Notes under the pieces: model-generated
The model's database searches: none
The model's input: only the letters and a program-made list of their open reading frames with translations
What the model was told of the DNA's origin: nothing
Source: Yersinia hibernica
GTDB taxonomy: Bacteria > Pseudomonadota > Gammaproteobacteria > Enterobacterales > Enterobacteriaceae
Length of the DNA stretch: 64,000 bases
Direction: 5' to 3'
Assembly: GCF_004124235.1 (NCBI RefSeq)
Contig: NZ_CP032487.1
Coordinates: 3,658,001-3,722,000 of the forward strand
Program-made: the position numbers and the translations under genes
Shown here: positions 10,468 through 21,918 of the stretch, piece by piece
Position numbering within the stretch: position 1 is the stretch's first letter
Layout of the letters: the number at the start of each line of letters is the position of its first letter

Positions 10468-11262
10468 TTAGATAGCAACAGGGGCTTTAATGCCCGGATG
10501 AGGCTCGTAACCGTCAATTTCAAAATCATCAAATTGGTAATCAAACAATGAGTCAGGTTTGCGTTTGATAATCAGCTTCGGTAATGCCCGAGGTTCGCGG
10601 CTTAATTGCAGCTGTGTTTGCTCCATATGATTGCTGTATAGGTGTGTATCACCACCCGTCCAGACAAAATCACCGACTTCCAAGTCACATTGCTGCGCCA
10701 TCATATGCACCAATAATGCATAGCTAGCAATATTAAATGGTAAGCCAAGGAACACATCGCAAGAACGTTGATATAGCTGACAAGATAACTTGCCATCAGC
10801 AACATAGAACTGGAAGAAAGCGTGGCACGGCGCTAAAGCCATTTGATCCAATTCACCCACATTCCATGCAGACACAATGATACGGCGCGAGTTTGGGTCT
10901 TGCTTCAGCTGTTGAACCACATGGCTCAGCTGGTCAATTTTGCGACCATCAGCCGCTCCCCAGGCGCGCCATTGCTTGCCATAAACCGGGCCAAGGTCAC
11001 CGTTTTCATCCGCCCACTCATCCCAGATTGAGACGTTATTTTCTTTCAAATAGGCAATATTGGTATCGCCATTGAGGAACCATAACAGTTCATGGATGAT
11101 TGAACGTAGATGGCAACGTTTGGTGGTCACCAGCGGGAAACCGTCTTGTAAATTGAAACGCATCTGATGCCCAAAAATCGACAGCGTCCCGGTACCGGTA
11201 CGGTCATCTTTAGGAGTGCCTTCTTCCAGCACTTTTTTCATCAAATCCAGATACTGTTTCAT
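10468..11262 (-). CDS. thyA: Thymidylate synthase
   Basis: ThyA methylates dUMP to dTMP with methylenetetrahydrofolate in the cytoplasm. The protein has 264 residues, exactly the E. coli length. The catalytic Cys146 lies in [11 protein letters not shown], and the dUMP-binding segment [17 protein letters not shown] is present. It lies 6 bp after lgt, so the two are probably translated from one message, which ends at the hairpin 10439-10460. This pairing is conserved in enterobacteria. Confidence 0.98.
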   Translation of the reverse strand: MKQYLDLMKKVLEEGTPKDDRTGTGTLSIFGHQMRFNLQDGFPLVTTKRCHLRSIIHELLWFLNGDTNIAYLKENNVSIWDEWADENGDLGPVYGKQWRAWGAADGRKIDQLSHVVQQLKQDPNSRRIIVSAWNVGELDQMALAPCHAFFQFYVADGKLSCQLYQRSCDVFLGLPFNIASYALLVHMMAQQCDLEVGDFVWTGGDTHLYSNHMEQTQLQLSREPRALPKLIIKRKPDSLFDYQFDDFEIDGYEPHPGIKAPVAI

Positions 11263-11268
11263 GTTACC

Positions 11269-12141
11269 TCACGAAAGTTGTTGCGCAGGACGGCGATACG
11301 CCCAAATCATCATAATGATACCGGCCAGAATCATAGGCACAGACAGGATCTGCCCCATGCTGATCACGCCGTCGAACAAACCAAGTTGAGCATCTGGCTG
11401 GCGGAAACATTCCACAATAATCCGGAATGCTCCATAACCAATCAGGAACAGGCCTGAAACACTGCCCATCGGGCGCGGTTTGCGGATAAACAGATTTAGG
11501 ATGATAAACAACACCACCCCCTCAAGAAGCATTTCATACAATTGCGAAGGATGACGTGGCAATACACCATATTGGTTAAAAATAGCCTGCCATTTAGCCG
11601 GGTCTGCAGCAACAATTGCAATATCTTCGCCCCGGGAAGTCGGGAACAACATAGCCCATGGAGTATCAGTTGTAACTCGGCCCCACAATTCACCATTAAT
11701 AAAGTTACCAAGACGCCCAGCGCCTAAGCCAAATGGGATAAGTGGTGCAATAAAATCAGCAACCTGGAAGAAATGGCGTTTGGTACGGCGAGCGAACCAC
11801 AGCATCACACAGATAACACCAATCAGACCACCGTGGAATGACATGCCGCCATCCCAGACCTTAAACAGGTACAGCGGATTATCGAGGAACATCGGTAGGT
11901 TATAGAAGAGGACATAACCGACGCGGCCACCGACAAACACCCCGAGGAACCCGGCATAAAGGAGGTTTTCGACTTCTTCTTTTGTCCAGCCGCTACCAGG
12001 CTTATTTGCCCGACGAACCGCCAGCCACATCGCGAAAACAAAGCCCACTAAATACATCAGGCCATACCAATGCAGGGAAACCGGGCCAATTGAGAAAATG
12101 ACCGGATCAAACTTAGGAAACGCCAGATAGCTATTGATCAT
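11269..12141 (-). CDS. lgt: Prolipoprotein diacylglyceryl transferase
   Basis: Lgt transfers diacylglycerol from phosphatidylglycerol to the lipobox cysteine of prolipoproteins in the inner membrane. The 290-residue product has about seven membrane segments. It contains the Lgt signature [15 protein letters not shown] with the essential Arg and Asn, and the conserved His in MSFHGGLIG near residue 103. Length matches the family (E. coli 291). It is followed by thyA at 6 bp, the usual enterobacterial operon. Confidence 0.97.
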   Translation of the reverse strand: MINSYLAFPKFDPVIFSIGPVSLHWYGLMYLVGFVFAMWLAVRRANKPGSGWTKEEVENLLYAGFLGVFVGGRVGYVLFYNLPMFLDNPLYLFKVWDGGMSFHGGLIGVICVMLWFARRTKRHFFQVADFIAPLIPFGLGAGRLGNFINGELWGRVTTDTPWAMLFPTSRGEDIAIVAADPAKWQAIFNQYGVLPRHPSQLYEMLLEGVVLFIILNLFIRKPRPMGSVSGLFLIGYGAFRIIVECFRQPDAQLGLFDGVISMGQILSVPMILAGIIMMIWAYRRPAQQLS

Positions 12142-12275
12142 CTATCACCACGAAATATCTCTTGTTTTGAGAAGATTAATGTTCTGCCCAGTCAGGGCTA
12201 CAGGTAGCGCATAATAGCATAGGCCAATGGCTGTCTGGGCGGCATCAAACAGAAAAGTTCTGTAAACCCGACATT

Positions 12276-14522
12276 CTATTTACCACCGCGAATCAAGCCT
12301 CCTAACCCTCGGCGCTCCATAAATGCGGCAGTTAAATGGCGTACATCAGTCGTCATTTGGGCCGTTAATACCCGCTCAGCCAATGCGGTTGCATCCACCA
12401 AATCAATATTACGCAGCAGATATTTAATTCGCGCCACACTGCGGCCATTCATACTGAGATTGCGATAACCCAACCCGACCAGCAACAATGCGCCCATCGG
12501 ATCACCGGCCATTTCACCACACAAGCTCACTTGCAGGCCAGATTGAGTCGCCTGAGTCAAGATGTGGCTTAGCACTTGCAGCACCGCCGGGTGCAAGCTG
12601 TCATACAGTGAAGCTACACGGGTATTGTTACGATCCACCGCCAGCAAATATTGCGTCAGATCATTAGTGCCAATCGAGATAAAATCGACTCGTGATTTCA
12701 GATACGGCAACATAAAAATCATGGCTGGTACTTCAATCATCACACCCAATTTCGGTGGCGGCAACTCATAGCCCAGAACCTCCTGGACTTCACGCCCCGC
12801 ACGATCAATTAGACGCTTTGCTTCATCAACCTCTTCTAAACTGGTGATCATCGGCAATAAAATACCCAGATTACCGGTTCCAGCATTGGCCCTAAGCATG
12901 GCTCTGACCTGGATCAAAAAGATCTCTGGCTGATCGAGAGTAACACGGATGCCGCGCCAGCCCAGGCAAGGGTTTTCTTCACTGATGGGCATGTAAGGCA
13001 GTTGTTTATCGGCACCAATATCCAGTGTTCGTAGCGTGACCGGTTTATTGGGGTAGAGCTGCAACATACCTTGATACTGCGCCACTTGCTCTTCCTCGGA
13101 TGGGAAGCCGCTTTGTAGCATAAAAGGAATTTCGGTGCGGTACAGACCAACGCCATCAACTCGCCCACCCAGCAGTTGTTCATGCTCCGGGCTAAGGCCG
13201 GCGTTCAGCATCACCTGAACTCGCTCACCACTTTTCAGGGCCGCAGGCTGCTCGACGTCATCTTCCGCCAGTTTACTGAGCTCAATTTCTTCGCTGACCA
13301 GCCGTTGATACTCTTTGACCAGCACCGGCTCAGGATCAACCAGAACTTCACCACGATAACCATCAACAATCAGTAAACGCTGATTAAGTAACGCCGGTTG
13401 AATATCAGCGCCCATCACGGTCGGGATCCCCATGGCGCGCACCAAAATGGCGGCATGAGAGTTAGCGGCACCATCGCGCACCACGACACCGGCCAGACGA
13501 TCCTGCGGCACTTCAGCCAACAGTGTGGCAGTTAGCTCGTCAGCCACCAGAATAAAGCGCTCAGGCCATTGGCTGGCCCCAGAGGTACTATCATCGAGAT
13601 GGAACAGTAAGCGCTGGCCCAGAGCTCGCAAGTCACTGGCCCGCTCGCGCATATAGGTATCTTGCAGGCTGGCAAACTGCGCGGCAAATTGTTCAACCAC
13701 TTGCTTAACCGCCCATTCAGCCACGGATCCTGCATCGATTTGCGCGAAAAGTTCGCGCTTTAAGCGAGCATCATTGAGCAAGTGAGAATAGAGGTCGAAA
13801 ATCGCCGCGCTCTCTTTTTGTGAGCTGGCAGCAAAACGTTTACTGAAACGGCGGAATTCAGCCGCAGCCTCTTCTAGCGCCTGGGTTAGGCGCTCACGTT
13901 CTTGGGCCGTATCGAGGGTTGAGGCGGCATAAACCAAATCCAGGGAAGGCTGCGAAGTATCTTGCCAGCCTTCGGCAACCGCAACACCGGGAGCCGCCGC
14001 CAGCGCGCGGATCCGCGTTTGGCGGTATTGACCAAAAATCGCGTTAAGCTGGGATTGTGAAAGAATACCGGCCAGTTGAGTGGCCAGCGTGACCATAAAC
14101 GACTCTTCGCTCTCGTCAAACTGACGATGTTCGCGTTGCTGAACCACCAGCACGCCGAGCAACTGGCGGCGATAAATAATAGGTACCCCGAGAAACGCTC
14201 GGAAGCGATCTTCTTTAACTTGAGGGACATATTTAAAACTGGGGTGACTTTGAGCATCCGCCAGGTTTATAGGTTCGGCCAAACGCCCAACCAGCCCGAC
14301 TACCCCCTCGTCAAAGGCCAGCGTAATAATGCGACCGCGGGGTTTTTTCAACCCCCGCGTCGCCATTAGGTAATAACAACGGCGGTCATTGTCTGCCAGA
14401 TAAATCGAGCAGACTTCCGTGTCCATCGCCAGACAAGTTTCATTGACCAACAGCTCTAACGCATCCGTTAGGCTGGTTGCCATCGCCACTTTCTCAACTA
14501 TTTCTCGCAAACGCGTGAGCAT
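12276..14522 (-). CDS. ptsP: PtsP, enzyme I of the nitrogen PTS
   Basis: PtsP autophosphorylates from phosphoenolpyruvate and passes phosphate to NPr and then to enzyme IIA-Ntr. Residues 1-160 form a GAF domain, and the remainder is an enzyme I module. The active-site histidine is His356 in GAANSHAAILVR, and the C-terminal catalytic loop SLCGEMAGDP is present. The length of 748 equals E. coli PtsP. It follows rppH by 12 bp on the same strand, as in other enterobacteria, and is separated from lgt by 134 bp. Confidence 0.97.
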   Translation of the reverse strand: MLTRLREIVEKVAMATSLTDALELLVNETCLAMDTEVCSIYLADNDRRCYYLMATRGLKKPRGRIITLAFDEGVVGLVGRLAEPINLADAQSHPSFKYVPQVKEDRFRAFLGVPIIYRRQLLGVLVVQQREHRQFDESEESFMVTLATQLAGILSQSQLNAIFGQYRQTRIRALAAAPGVAVAEGWQDTSQPSLDLVYAASTLDTAQERERLTQALEEAAAEFRRFSKRFAASSQKESAAIFDLYSHLLNDARLKRELFAQIDAGSVAEWAVKQVVEQFAAQFASLQDTYMRERASDLRALGQRLLFHLDDSTSGASQWPERFILVADELTATLLAEVPQDRLAGVVVRDGAANSHAAILVRAMGIPTVMGADIQPALLNQRLLIVDGYRGEVLVDPEPVLVKEYQRLVSEEIELSKLAEDDVEQPAALKSGERVQVMLNAGLSPEHEQLLGGRVDGVGLYRTEIPFMLQSGFPSEEEQVAQYQGMLQLYPNKPVTLRTLDIGADKQLPYMPISEENPCLGWRGIRVTLDQPEIFLIQVRAMLRANAGTGNLGILLPMITSLEEVDEAKRLIDRAGREVQEVLGYELPPPKLGVMIEVPAMIFMLPYLKSRVDFISIGTNDLTQYLLAVDRNNTRVASLYDSLHPAVLQVLSHILTQATQSGLQVSLCGEMAGDPMGALLLVGLGYRNLSMNGRSVARIKYLLRNIDLVDATALAERVLTAQMTTDVRHLTAAFMERRGLGGLIRGGK

Positions 14523-14534
14523 GATCGGCTTAAC

Positions 14535-15062
14535 TTAACCTCTTTTACGGCGATAAGCGGGTGGCACCCGTGGCGGAGCCGCCTCCTGCACAGGCATGAC
14601 AATTGGCGCAAACTCTTTCATTACGCGACGATAAACATCCCGTTTAAAAGACACCACTTGGCGCACCGGATACCAATAACTGACCCATCGCCAGCCATCA
14701 AACTCCGGGGTGCTGCTGCGTTGCATGTTGATATCGGCTTCATTACACATTAACTGTAGTAGAAACCATCGCTGTTTTTGGCCGATGCATACCGGCTTTG
14801 TATCCCAACGCACCAAACGTTTGGGTAATTTGTAACGTAACCAGTTACGGGTTGAAGCCAGAATTCGGACATCCTTTTTGTTCAGCCCGACCTCTTCAAA
14901 AAGTTCGCGATACATGGCCTGCTCTGGTGTTTCTCCGGGGTTTATCCCCCCTTGCGGAAACTGCCAAGAGTGCTGACCGTAACGTCTGGCCCACAACACT
15001 TCTCCCTGCCGATTACAAATTACGATACCCACGTTCGGGCGGTAGCCATCATCATCGATCAC
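14535..15062 (-). CDS. rppH: RNA pyrophosphohydrolase (Nudix)
   Basis: RppH removes pyrophosphate from 5'-triphosphate mRNA ends and so triggers RNase E-dependent decay. The 175-residue protein starts at GTG (15062) with [12 protein letters not shown], which matches the family. The Nudix box begins [12 protein letters not shown] and ends RELFEEVGL. The C-terminal tail is rich in proline and basic residues. It is transcribed with ptsP and diverges from mutH across a long spacer. Confidence 0.96.
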   Translation of the reverse strand: MIDDDGYRPNVGIVICNRQGEVLWARRYGQHSWQFPQGGINPGETPEQAMYRELFEEVGLNKKDVRILASTRNWLRYKLPKRLVRWDTKPVCIGQKQRWFLLQLMCNEADINMQRSSTPEFDGWRWVSYWYPVRQVVSFKRDVYRRVMKEFAPIVMPVQEAAPPRVPPAYRRKRG

Positions 15063-15759
15063 CGGACTACCTCGATAAGCTTAAAACTCAAAGATGCTCT
15101 GATTGTTTCACACTAGCAACAGGCGGTAAACCACTGCTTATCTGCCAGTGAAACCTGATAACTCTGGGATAACTCACAGATATTGGCAAAGTTATAAACA
15201 CCCTAGGGGTTACATCCCGCATTTTATTCACTTTTTCTGTGGATATAGGTGTGCAGAACTCTAGGGAAAAGCAGGTACAACTCATTTTAACGTAATTATA
15301 CGTCAGAAATATCTAAAAAAATAAATGATTAATTTCAACAAAATAACAGGTTTCCCACAGGTATTCACAACACCAAAATGTGATCTATATCCGTTTTAGA
15401 TCTGCGGCTGGCTAAAGATCCATCAATGTGGTTTTTATCCACAGATAATGCAGCAAAGTTAGGCAAAAAAGAGTAAAACTCGCAAAAAAACCTGCCGTCA
15501 AGGCTGTAAATTGAACCAGTGATCGTGATTTACTGCGGTTATCCAACAAATCTGTGGATAAATAGGTGTAAGATCCTGTTCATTATTGCTGTCAGTAGGT
15601 GTACAAGATAGCCCAAATAACAGTATTCAGCGCACACGAGGGCATAAAAATTCCTTTAAATCATGCTATTATTCACTTCTGCTGCGCTGGATAACAATAC
15701 ATCTACAGTCACTTTTATTTCAGCTTGTTTTTTAACCGACTTTAGCAGGTTGCCATTCT
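15063..15759. promoter_or_regulatory. rppH-mutH divergent spacer with clustered DnaA-box-like sequences
   Basis: This 697-bp region has no convincing gene. It must hold the divergent promoters of rppH and mutH. Two perfect matches to the DnaA box (TTATNCACA) are visible: TTATCCACA at 15435-15443 on the plus strand, and its complement TGTGGATAA at 15553-15561. Near matches are TGTGGATAT at 15238-15246 (8 of 9) and GTATTCACA at 15361-15369 (8 of 9). Whether DnaA acts here is inference. Confidence 0.5.
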
Positions 15760-16446
15760 ATGTCTGTTTATTCACTGCCCCCAGTCCCCCCCACTGATGA
15801 ACATCAACTTTTTCAACGGGCTGAAGCATTAGCCGGTTTTACCCTGGGCGAATTGGCAATCAGGGCGGGTTGGCACATTCCTGCGGATTTAAAACGCATC
15901 AAAGGTTGGGTCGGTATGTTGCTGGAATTCTATCTGGGGGCGAGCGCCGGCAGTAAGCCTGAGCAAGATTTCGCCGATATCGGTATCGAGCTGAAGACCA
16001 TTCCTGTCAGCGCTCAAGGTAAACCACTGGAAACCACTTTCGTCTGTGTCGCGCCACTCACGGGTAATAGCGGCATCACCTGGGAAAGTAGCCATGTGCG
16101 GCATAAGCTGGCCAGAGTATTGTGGGTGCCGGTCGAGGGGGAACGGCAAATTCCGTTAGCACAGCGCCGGGTCGGGACGCCATTATTGTGGAGCCCAAAT
16201 GAGGAGGAAGAAGAGTTACTGCGCCGTGACTGGGAAGAATTAATGGATCTTATCGTTTTGGGGAAAGTTGAAACCATAACCGCCCGCCATGGCGAAGTAT
16301 TACAGTTGCGGCCTAAAGCGGCCAACAGCCGTGCATTAACAGAGGCCATCGGCGAGCAAGGGCAACCCATCATGACGCTACCTCGTGGTTTTTATCTGAA
16401 AAAGACCTTTACTGGCCCGATGCTGGCTCGTCACTTTTTGCTTTAA
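15760..16446 (+). CDS. mutH: MutH, methyl-directed mismatch repair endonuclease
   Basis: MutH nicks the unmethylated strand at hemimethylated GATC sites after activation by MutS and MutL. The 228-residue protein carries the catalytic triad at the canonical positions: Asp70, Glu77 and Lys79 in [11 protein letters not shown]. Length matches E. coli MutH (229). It diverges from rppH and is followed after 87 bp by the terC-like gene. Confidence 0.97.
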   Translation: MSVYSLPPVPPTDEHQLFQRAEALAGFTLGELAIRAGWHIPADLKRIKGWVGMLLEFYLGASAGSKPEQDFADIGIELKTIPVSAQGKPLETTFVCVAPLTGNSGITWESSHVRHKLARVLWVPVEGERQIPLAQRRVGTPLLWSPNEEEEELLRRDWEELMDLIVLGKVETITARHGEVLQLRPKAANSRALTEAIGEQGQPIMTLPRGFYLKKTFTGPMLARHFLL

Positions 16447-16533
16447 CGGATGAATCCTATTATTCCGATTAATCAATAAACGCGTATAATTGTATCTTTG
16501 TGTTTCCGTAAATTCAGTAAGGTGTAAGGCACA

Positions 16534-17250
16534 ATGTTTGAATGGATTGCCGATCCAAATGCCTGGTTGGCGCTAGGCACACTGACTATCCTCGAGATTG
16601 TTCTCGGCATAGACAATATTATTTTCCTCTCTTTAGTGGTGGCAAAATTACCTAAAGCGCAGCAAAACAAAGCTCGCCGCATTGGTTTGGCCGGGGCAAT
16701 GTTAATGCGTTTGGCATTACTTGCTTCCATTGCCTGGGTTATCCGCCTGACGGAGCCGTTGTTCACGCTGGCGGGCCATGGTATCTCCATGCGAGATCTC
16801 ATTTTGCTGCTAGGGGGCTTATTCCTGATTTGGAAAGCCAGCAAAGAAATCCATGAAACCATTGAGGGCAGTGATACGGAGCACACCAGTAATGTCAGCT
16901 CTTTCTTTGCCGCCATCGTGCAAATCATGCTGTTGGACATCATTTTTAGTTTGGACTCAGTAATAACTGCGGTCGGGCTTTCAGACCACCTGTTCATTAT
17001 GATGGCCGCCGTGGTCATCGCCGTGGGGGTAATGATGTTTGCTGCCCGGCCGATTGGTGAATTTGTGAACCGCCACCCATCAGTCAAAATGCTGGCTTTA
17101 GCTTTCCTGATTCTGGTCGGGTTTACACTGATGTTGGAAAGCTTCCAGATTCACATTCCGAAAGGTTACATATATTTCGCCATGTTCTTCTCTATGGGGG
17201 TTGAAACCCTGAATCTGATGCGCGGGAAAAAAAACAAGCCGGCGAAGTAA
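16534..17250 (+). CDS. ygdQ: TerC-family integral membrane protein (YgdQ-like)
   Basis: A 238-residue polytopic membrane protein with about seven hydrophobic segments. It shows the TerC-family signatures EIVLGIDNIIFLS near residues 22-34 and DIIFSLDSVITAVG near 137-150, each with acidic residues inside the membrane. TerC-family proteins are linked to metal ion export, but this paralogue's substrate is not known. The location after mutH matches E. coli ygdQ. A terminator follows at 17267. Confidence 0.9.
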   Translation: MFEWIADPNAWLALGTLTILEIVLGIDNIIFLSLVVAKLPKAQQNKARRIGLAGAMLMRLALLASIAWVIRLTEPLFTLAGHGISMRDLILLLGGLFLIWKASKEIHETIEGSDTEHTSNVSSFFAAIVQIMLLDIIFSLDSVITAVGLSDHLFIMMAAVVIAVGVMMFAARPIGEFVNRHPSVKMLALAFLILVGFTLMLESFQIHIPKGYIYFAMFFSMGVETLNLMRGKKNKPAK

Positions 17251-17266
17251 ATCAACACCATTGCTC

Positions 17267-17303
17267 ATGGGTGTGGTTAGCCACACCCATTTCATGCTTT
17301 TTT
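17267..17303 (+). terminator. Rho-independent terminator after the terC-like gene
   Basis: A perfect 10-bp stem (ATGGGTGTGG/CCACACCCAT) with loop TTAG at 17267-17290 is followed by a T-rich tail (TTCATGCTTTTTT). Confidence 0.8.
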
Positions 17304-17454
17304 CTGCACTTTTACCTTACACACTTCCCCCTGCCGCAGTGCTTCGTTATAGTCGGATAAGGCGAGTTTGACTTATACCCACCATTATTGGCTCAACAAT
17401 GTCAGTCACCAAGGGTATTAGCCTGATAATTTCAGACATTAAGGAAGGTCGGCA

Positions 17455-18495
17455 ATGCAATATCATCGAATTCCCCACAGTTCATTAGAAGTAAGCCTGC
17501 TGGGCCTGGGCACCATGACTTTTGGTGAACAAAACAGTGAAGCCGATGCCCATGCTCAACTGGATTATGCCGTTGCAGCCGGTATTAACCTGATAGATAC
17601 CGCAGAAATGTACCCAGTTCCCCCAAAACCAGAAACTCAGGGGTTAACTGAGCAATACATTGGCAGCTGGATAAAAGCACGCGGTAGCCGCGACAAAATC
17701 ATTTTAGCCAGCAAAGTCTCCGGGCCATCCCGCGCAAACGATAAGCCCATTCGCCCCAACATGGCACTGGATCGAAAAAATATCCGTGTAGCATTGGAAG
17801 ACAGCCTCCGACGCCTCAATACCGATTATCTTGATATTTATCAGCTACATTGGCCGCAACGAGAAACCAACTGCTTTGGTAAGTTGAATTATCGTTACAG
17901 TGAACAAACCGCCGTGGTCACCTTGCTCGAGACACTGGAAGCCCTGAACGAACAGGTGCGCGCCGGTAAAATCCGCTACATTGGCGTCTCTAATGAGACA
18001 CCTTGGGGGGTTATGCGCTATCTGCAACTGGCAGAAAAGCATGATTTACCGCGTATTGTTTCGATTCAAAACCCCTACAGTTTGCTAAACCGCAGCTTTG
18101 AAGTCGGGTTGGCCGAGATAAGCCAACATGAGGGCGTAGAACTGCTGGCGTATTCCAGTCTGGCATTCGGCACCCTGAGCGGCAAATACCTTAACGGCGC
18201 ACAACCCGCAGGGGCGCGTAATACCTTATTCAGTCGATTCACTCGCTATACCGGGCCACAAGCCCAGCGGGCCATTGCTGAATATGTGGCGCTGGCAAAA
18301 CAACATGGGCTGGATCCGGCACAGATGGCATTAGCCTTCGTACGCCAGCAGCCGTTTGTGGCCAGCACATTGCTGGGTGCAACGACACTGGAGCAACTGA
18401 AAAGTAATATTGATAGCCAGAATGTGGTGCTGGGCCAAGAAGTCTTAAATGCATTGGAAGAGATTCATACCCGATTTACCTTCCCTGCCCCTTAA
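17455..18495 (+). CDS. tas: Tas, NADP(H)-dependent aldo-keto reductase
   Basis: A 346-residue cytoplasmic oxidoreductase of the aldo-keto reductase family. The catalytic tetrad can be placed as Asp and Tyr in LIDTAEMYPV, Lys in LASKVSG and His in YQLHWPQ. In E. coli, Tas suppresses a tyrosine auxotrophy under starvation; its natural substrate is unclear. A ribosome-binding site (AAGGAAGG) precedes the ATG. It is convergent with lplT and shares a terminator hairpin with it. Confidence 0.93.
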   Translation: MQYHRIPHSSLEVSLLGLGTMTFGEQNSEADAHAQLDYAVAAGINLIDTAEMYPVPPKPETQGLTEQYIGSWIKARGSRDKIILASKVSGPSRANDKPIRPNMALDRKNIRVALEDSLRRLNTDYLDIYQLHWPQRETNCFGKLNYRYSEQTAVVTLLETLEALNEQVRAGKIRYIGVSNETPWGVMRYLQLAEKHDLPRIVSIQNPYSLLNRSFEVGLAEISQHEGVELLAYSSLAFGTLSGKYLNGAQPAGARNTLFSRFTRYTGPQAQRAIAEYVALAKQHGLDPAQMALAFVRQQPFVASTLLGATTLEQLKSNIDSQNVVLGQEVLNALEEIHTRFTFPAP

Positions 18496-18517
18496 TTTCT
18501 GCTCAGTTTAATCACAA

Positions 18518-18540
18518 AAAGGCCGCTAAAAGCGGCCTTT
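18518..18540. terminator. Bidirectional terminator between tas and lplT
   Basis: A perfect 10-bp stem (AAAGGCCGCT/AGCGGCCTTT) with loop AAA lies between the convergent stop codons. The A-run before it and the T-run after it suit termination in both directions. Confidence 0.85.
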
Positions 18541-18550
18541 AGTTATTGAA

Positions 18551-19765
18551 TTATTTAGCGGCCTTATGCCGCAATTGCCGCCACTGCCAGCCCCACAACA
18601 GCGCTATTGCTAGGGCGAAAATCACGCCAAAGCCAACCCCCACCGCCACCACTGGCACCCCGAGTTTCACCACCACCGAGAACAAGCCCAGCATCAGCAG
18701 CATCGCGGTGTTTTCACCGAGATTTTGCACCGCAATAGCATTACCGGCACCGACACTATTTTTACCGCGCTCCTGCAATAAAGCATTAAGCGGAACCACG
18801 AAGAAACCGCCTAAAATCCCGATAATAATCAATAGCAAATAGGCCATTGGCATACTGTGTTGCAGGGCGAAAATGGCGACCACAACACCAATCAACACTC
18901 CGGCGGGTAGGCAGCGTTTCACCGTTTTTAAGGTGACAAAACGGGCAGCAGCCCCCGCCCCCAGCACAATGCCAATAGCCACCATGGCATTGAGCAATGT
19001 TGGAGTGGCGTTATCGGCGATCCCCAGAGCGATTGGCACCCACAGCACCAGCAGGAAGCGCAATGTTACCCCCGCGCCCCAAAACAAACTGGTTCCTGCC
19101 AGTGAGAAGCGGGTTTCGCCATCGCGCCATAAAATGCGGCAAGCTGCGAAGAAACTGCCCGTCATAGCGCTTGGCCGCCATGAATGACCTGACCGGGCTG
19201 CGGCCAACTGTGGGATAAACAGATTCGCGATCACCGCAATAGCATAGACCAGCGCACATACGCCCAATGCCACGCCCAAGTGCCAATCCGCCAAAACACC
19301 GCCCGCCACCGACCCGAGTAAAATGGCGGCAATGGTTGACGCCTCCATCATGCCGTTGGCTTTCACCAACTGCTCGCCGGAGGTGATTTCCCCCAAAATG
19401 CCATATTTAGCTGGCGAATAAGCCGCAGCGCCGACCCCCACCAAGCTATACCCCAGAAACGGATTGAAGCCAAAACAGATAACCAGCGCGCCAGCCAGCT
19501 TCAAGCCATTTGCCACCATCATGACTCGCCCTTTGGCAAAACTATCGGCAAATTGCCCAACAAACGGCGCGAGAATGATATAAGTCGCGACAAACGCCAT
19601 TTGCAATATTGGCTGGCTCCAGTCGGGATATAACTGCTGCTTAATGAGTGCCAGGGTGGCAAAAAGCAGCGCATTATCACCAAAAGCTGAGAAAAACTGC
19701 GCACAGAGGACGGCAATCATCCCCTTAGACAACAATGGCTTATCGACTAATTCTTGCTGACTCAT
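18551..19765 (-). CDS. lplT: LplT, lysophospholipid transporter
   Basis: LplT is a major-facilitator protein that flips lysophospholipids across the inner membrane for re-acylation by Aas. The product has 404 residues (E. coli 397) and about 12 hydrophobic segments. It overlaps the aas stop codon by 4 nt (ATGA), so the two are translationally coupled, and the pair is functionally linked. The E. coli order is lplT upstream of aas; here the reading order is aas then lplT. Confidence 0.94.
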   Translation of the reverse strand: MSQQELVDKPLLSKGMIAVLCAQFFSAFGDNALLFATLALIKQQLYPDWSQPILQMAFVATYIILAPFVGQFADSFAKGRVMMVANGLKLAGALVICFGFNPFLGYSLVGVGAAAYSPAKYGILGEITSGEQLVKANGMMEASTIAAILLGSVAGGVLADWHLGVALGVCALVYAIAVIANLFIPQLAAARSGHSWRPSAMTGSFFAACRILWRDGETRFSLAGTSLFWGAGVTLRFLLVLWVPIALGIADNATPTLLNAMVAIGIVLGAGAAARFVTLKTVKRCLPAGVLIGVVVAIFALQHSMPMAYLLLIIIGILGGFFVVPLNALLQERGKNSVGAGNAIAVQNLGENTAMLLMLGLFSVVVKLGVPVVAVGVGFGVIFALAIALLWGWQWRQLRHKAAK

Positions 19766-21918
19766 GCGCTCATCTCCGGGTCTTGCGCCATCTTACTTAA
19801 CGTCACAAAGTCAGGTTTGCCACTCCCCAGCAGAGGCAAGGCTTTCACCACGCGAATATCACGCGGCACTGACAATTCAGTGACCCCGCTTTCTCGTGCG
19901 GCTTTGACTAACTTTTCACGGGTCACTTCGCTGTCAGTGGTAAACAACACCAAAGCTTCCCCTTTGGCGCTATCTGCTTTCGTGGCTGCCGCATGCTGCC
20001 CTTGCGGGGAAACACGCAGTGCCAGCTGTTCGACACCCTCCAGTGATACCATTTCTCCGGCTAATTTAGCAAAGCGCTTCATTCGGCCACGAATAGCACA
20101 AAACCCTTGCGCATCAATAACCACAATATCGCCGGTGTCATACCAGCCCATTTCCTGCTCACCCTGAGCATTTTCAGCCGATGGCTGCTCCAGCACCCCC
20201 GGGTTTTCTACCCGCAAGTAGCCGCGCATAATATTAGGGCCACGTAATTGTAAACGCCCGCCCTGCTCAATACCCGGCACTTGAATCAGTCGGGATTGCA
20301 TCCCTGGCAGAATGCGGCCCACCGTATTCACTCTTGCCGCCATCGGCACATTAATTGCCACGACGGGGGCACATTCAGTGACGCCATAACCCTCCAGAAT
20401 ACGAATACCAAACTTATCCTGCCAAATTTGTTTGGTGCTCTCCGCTAACTTTTCAGCCCCAGCCACCACATAGCGCAAGCGGGCGAAGTCATACGGATGG
20501 GCAAAGCGGGCATAATTGCCCAGGAAAGTGGAGGTGCCAAACAGGACGGTACAGTTACGGTCATACACCAGTTCAGGGACCACCCGATAATGTAGTGGGC
20601 TGGGGTAAAGAAATACACGGCTGCCAGTCATTAGCGGTGTGAATAATCCGACAGTCAGGCCAAAAGCATGAAACAGCGGTAGCGACGACATAAAACGGTC
20701 CCGCGGGGTGAAATCTGCAATGGTGCGGATCTGCTCGACGTTGGCTAATAAACTGGCGTGTGAATGCACCACACCTTTAGGGTTGCCCTCTGAACCGGAA
20801 GTAAACAAAATCAATGCGCTGTCATCTGCCTGTTGGGGCGTCATTGCCCGCCGCGGGCAGCATAAATGGAATAAAATCCATAACTTATCAGCTAACGTGA
20901 CCGTGTCTTTTAAATCTTCCAGATAGACCCAATTGGCCTCTGAGACCTGTTCAGGCAGATGTGTCAGTTTGCCTTTTTCCAGAAACTGCCGCGAGGTAAC
21001 AATAGTCTTTAATGAGGCCGCAGTCATGGCGCTTTTTAGGCCCTTAGCGCCCGATGTGTAATTAAGCAGCGCCGGGATTCGGCCTCGCAGTGTGGCACCG
21101 AAAATCGCCGCGGCCGTGATAGTGGCATTGGGCAGAAGCAGCCCAACATGCTCTCCCGGGGCCGTAAACCGTTGCAGGATACGGCTGACACCTAAGATTT
21201 TCTTTAGCAGCGTTTGATAGCAGTCTTCCTTAAAAGAAATATCTTCGATGCAGGGTTTAAAACTGCCATAGCGCGTTTGGGCTGATAATAGCGCTTCAAA
21301 GAGTGTTTCCCGCGGCACAATCGCCATGCGCGCGGCCATCATAATGGCGTGTAAGTGCTCACCCGCCAGCACTCGGCGGTCACGGGCTCGCGCGGCTTGC
21401 GGCATCGGTAAGGTGGTGGCGGGCAACACATGAATACTGATTTTCGGGAACCAGCGGACTTTGAGCACATCGCCCAGTCGGCCAAAACGGGTAAATTCCG
21501 GCCCTTCCAAACGGACAGGAACAACACAAGCCCCTGATTTTACTGCAACAAACGCCGCGCCATCATAGATTTTCATTAATGAGCCGGTCACGGTGATGCG
21601 CCCCTCGGGGAATATCACTACTGGCCTGCCCTGCTCGACCATCCTGACCAAGTGTTTGATTGCCATGGGTTTAGTGGGGTCAAGAGCGACAAAATCCACA
21701 TAGGGCCGCAGCCAGCGCATATACCAGCTTTCAGTAAGGTTGGAATAGACAGCAAACACCGGTTTTATCGGCAGAAACAGCGCTAATAGAGCACCATCAA
21801 GGAAAGAGACATGATTGGGCGTGATAATCAGCTTTTGCTGTGAAAACTGGTCAGTGACACCATCAATGGTGACACGAAATAACCCGCGAAAAAGAGCACG
21901 CAGTATGCGATAACCCAT
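19762..21918 (-). CDS. aas: Aas, 2-acylglycerophosphoethanolamine acyltransferase / acyl-ACP synthetase
   Basis: A bifunctional inner-membrane enzyme that re-acylates lysophosphatidylethanolamine. The N-terminal acyltransferase domain has the HX4D motif NHVSFLD and the FPEGRIT motif. The C-terminal acyl-ACP synthetase domain has the AMP-binding motif [12 protein letters not shown] chose the ATG at 21918 (718 residues) rather than an in-frame TTG at 21939. It has AGGGA about 8 nt upstream and places the catalytic His at residue 36, as in E. coli. It is coupled to lplT. Confidence 0.95.
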   Translation of the reverse strand: MGYRILRALFRGLFRVTIDGVTDQFSQQKLIITPNHVSFLDGALLALFLPIKPVFAVYSNLTESWYMRWLRPYVDFVALDPTKPMAIKHLVRMVEQGRPVVIFPEGRITVTGSLMKIYDGAAFVAVKSGACVVPVRLEGPEFTRFGRLGDVLKVRWFPKISIHVLPATTLPMPQAARARDRRVLAGEHLHAIMMAARMAIVPRETLFEALLSAQTRYGSFKPCIEDISFKEDCYQTLLKKILGVSRILQRFTAPGEHVGLLLPNATITAAAIFGATLRGRIPALLNYTSGAKGLKSAMTAASLKTIVTSRQFLEKGKLTHLPEQVSEANWVYLEDLKDTVTLADKLWILFHLCCPRRAMTPQQADDSALILFTSGSEGNPKGVVHSHASLLANVEQIRTIADFTPRDRFMSSLPLFHAFGLTVGLFTPLMTGSRVFLYPSPLHYRVVPELVYDRNCTVLFGTSTFLGNYARFAHPYDFARLRYVVAGAEKLAESTKQIWQDKFGIRILEGYGVTECAPVVAINVPMAARVNTVGRILPGMQSRLIQVPGIEQGGRLQLRGPNIMRGYLRVENPGVLEQPSAENAQGEQEMGWYDTGDIVVIDAQGFCAIRGRMKRFAKLAGEMVSLEGVEQLALRVSPQGQHAAATKADSAKGEALVLFTTDSEVTREKLVKAARESGVTELSVPRDIRVVKALPLLGSGKPDFVTLSKMAQDPEMSA

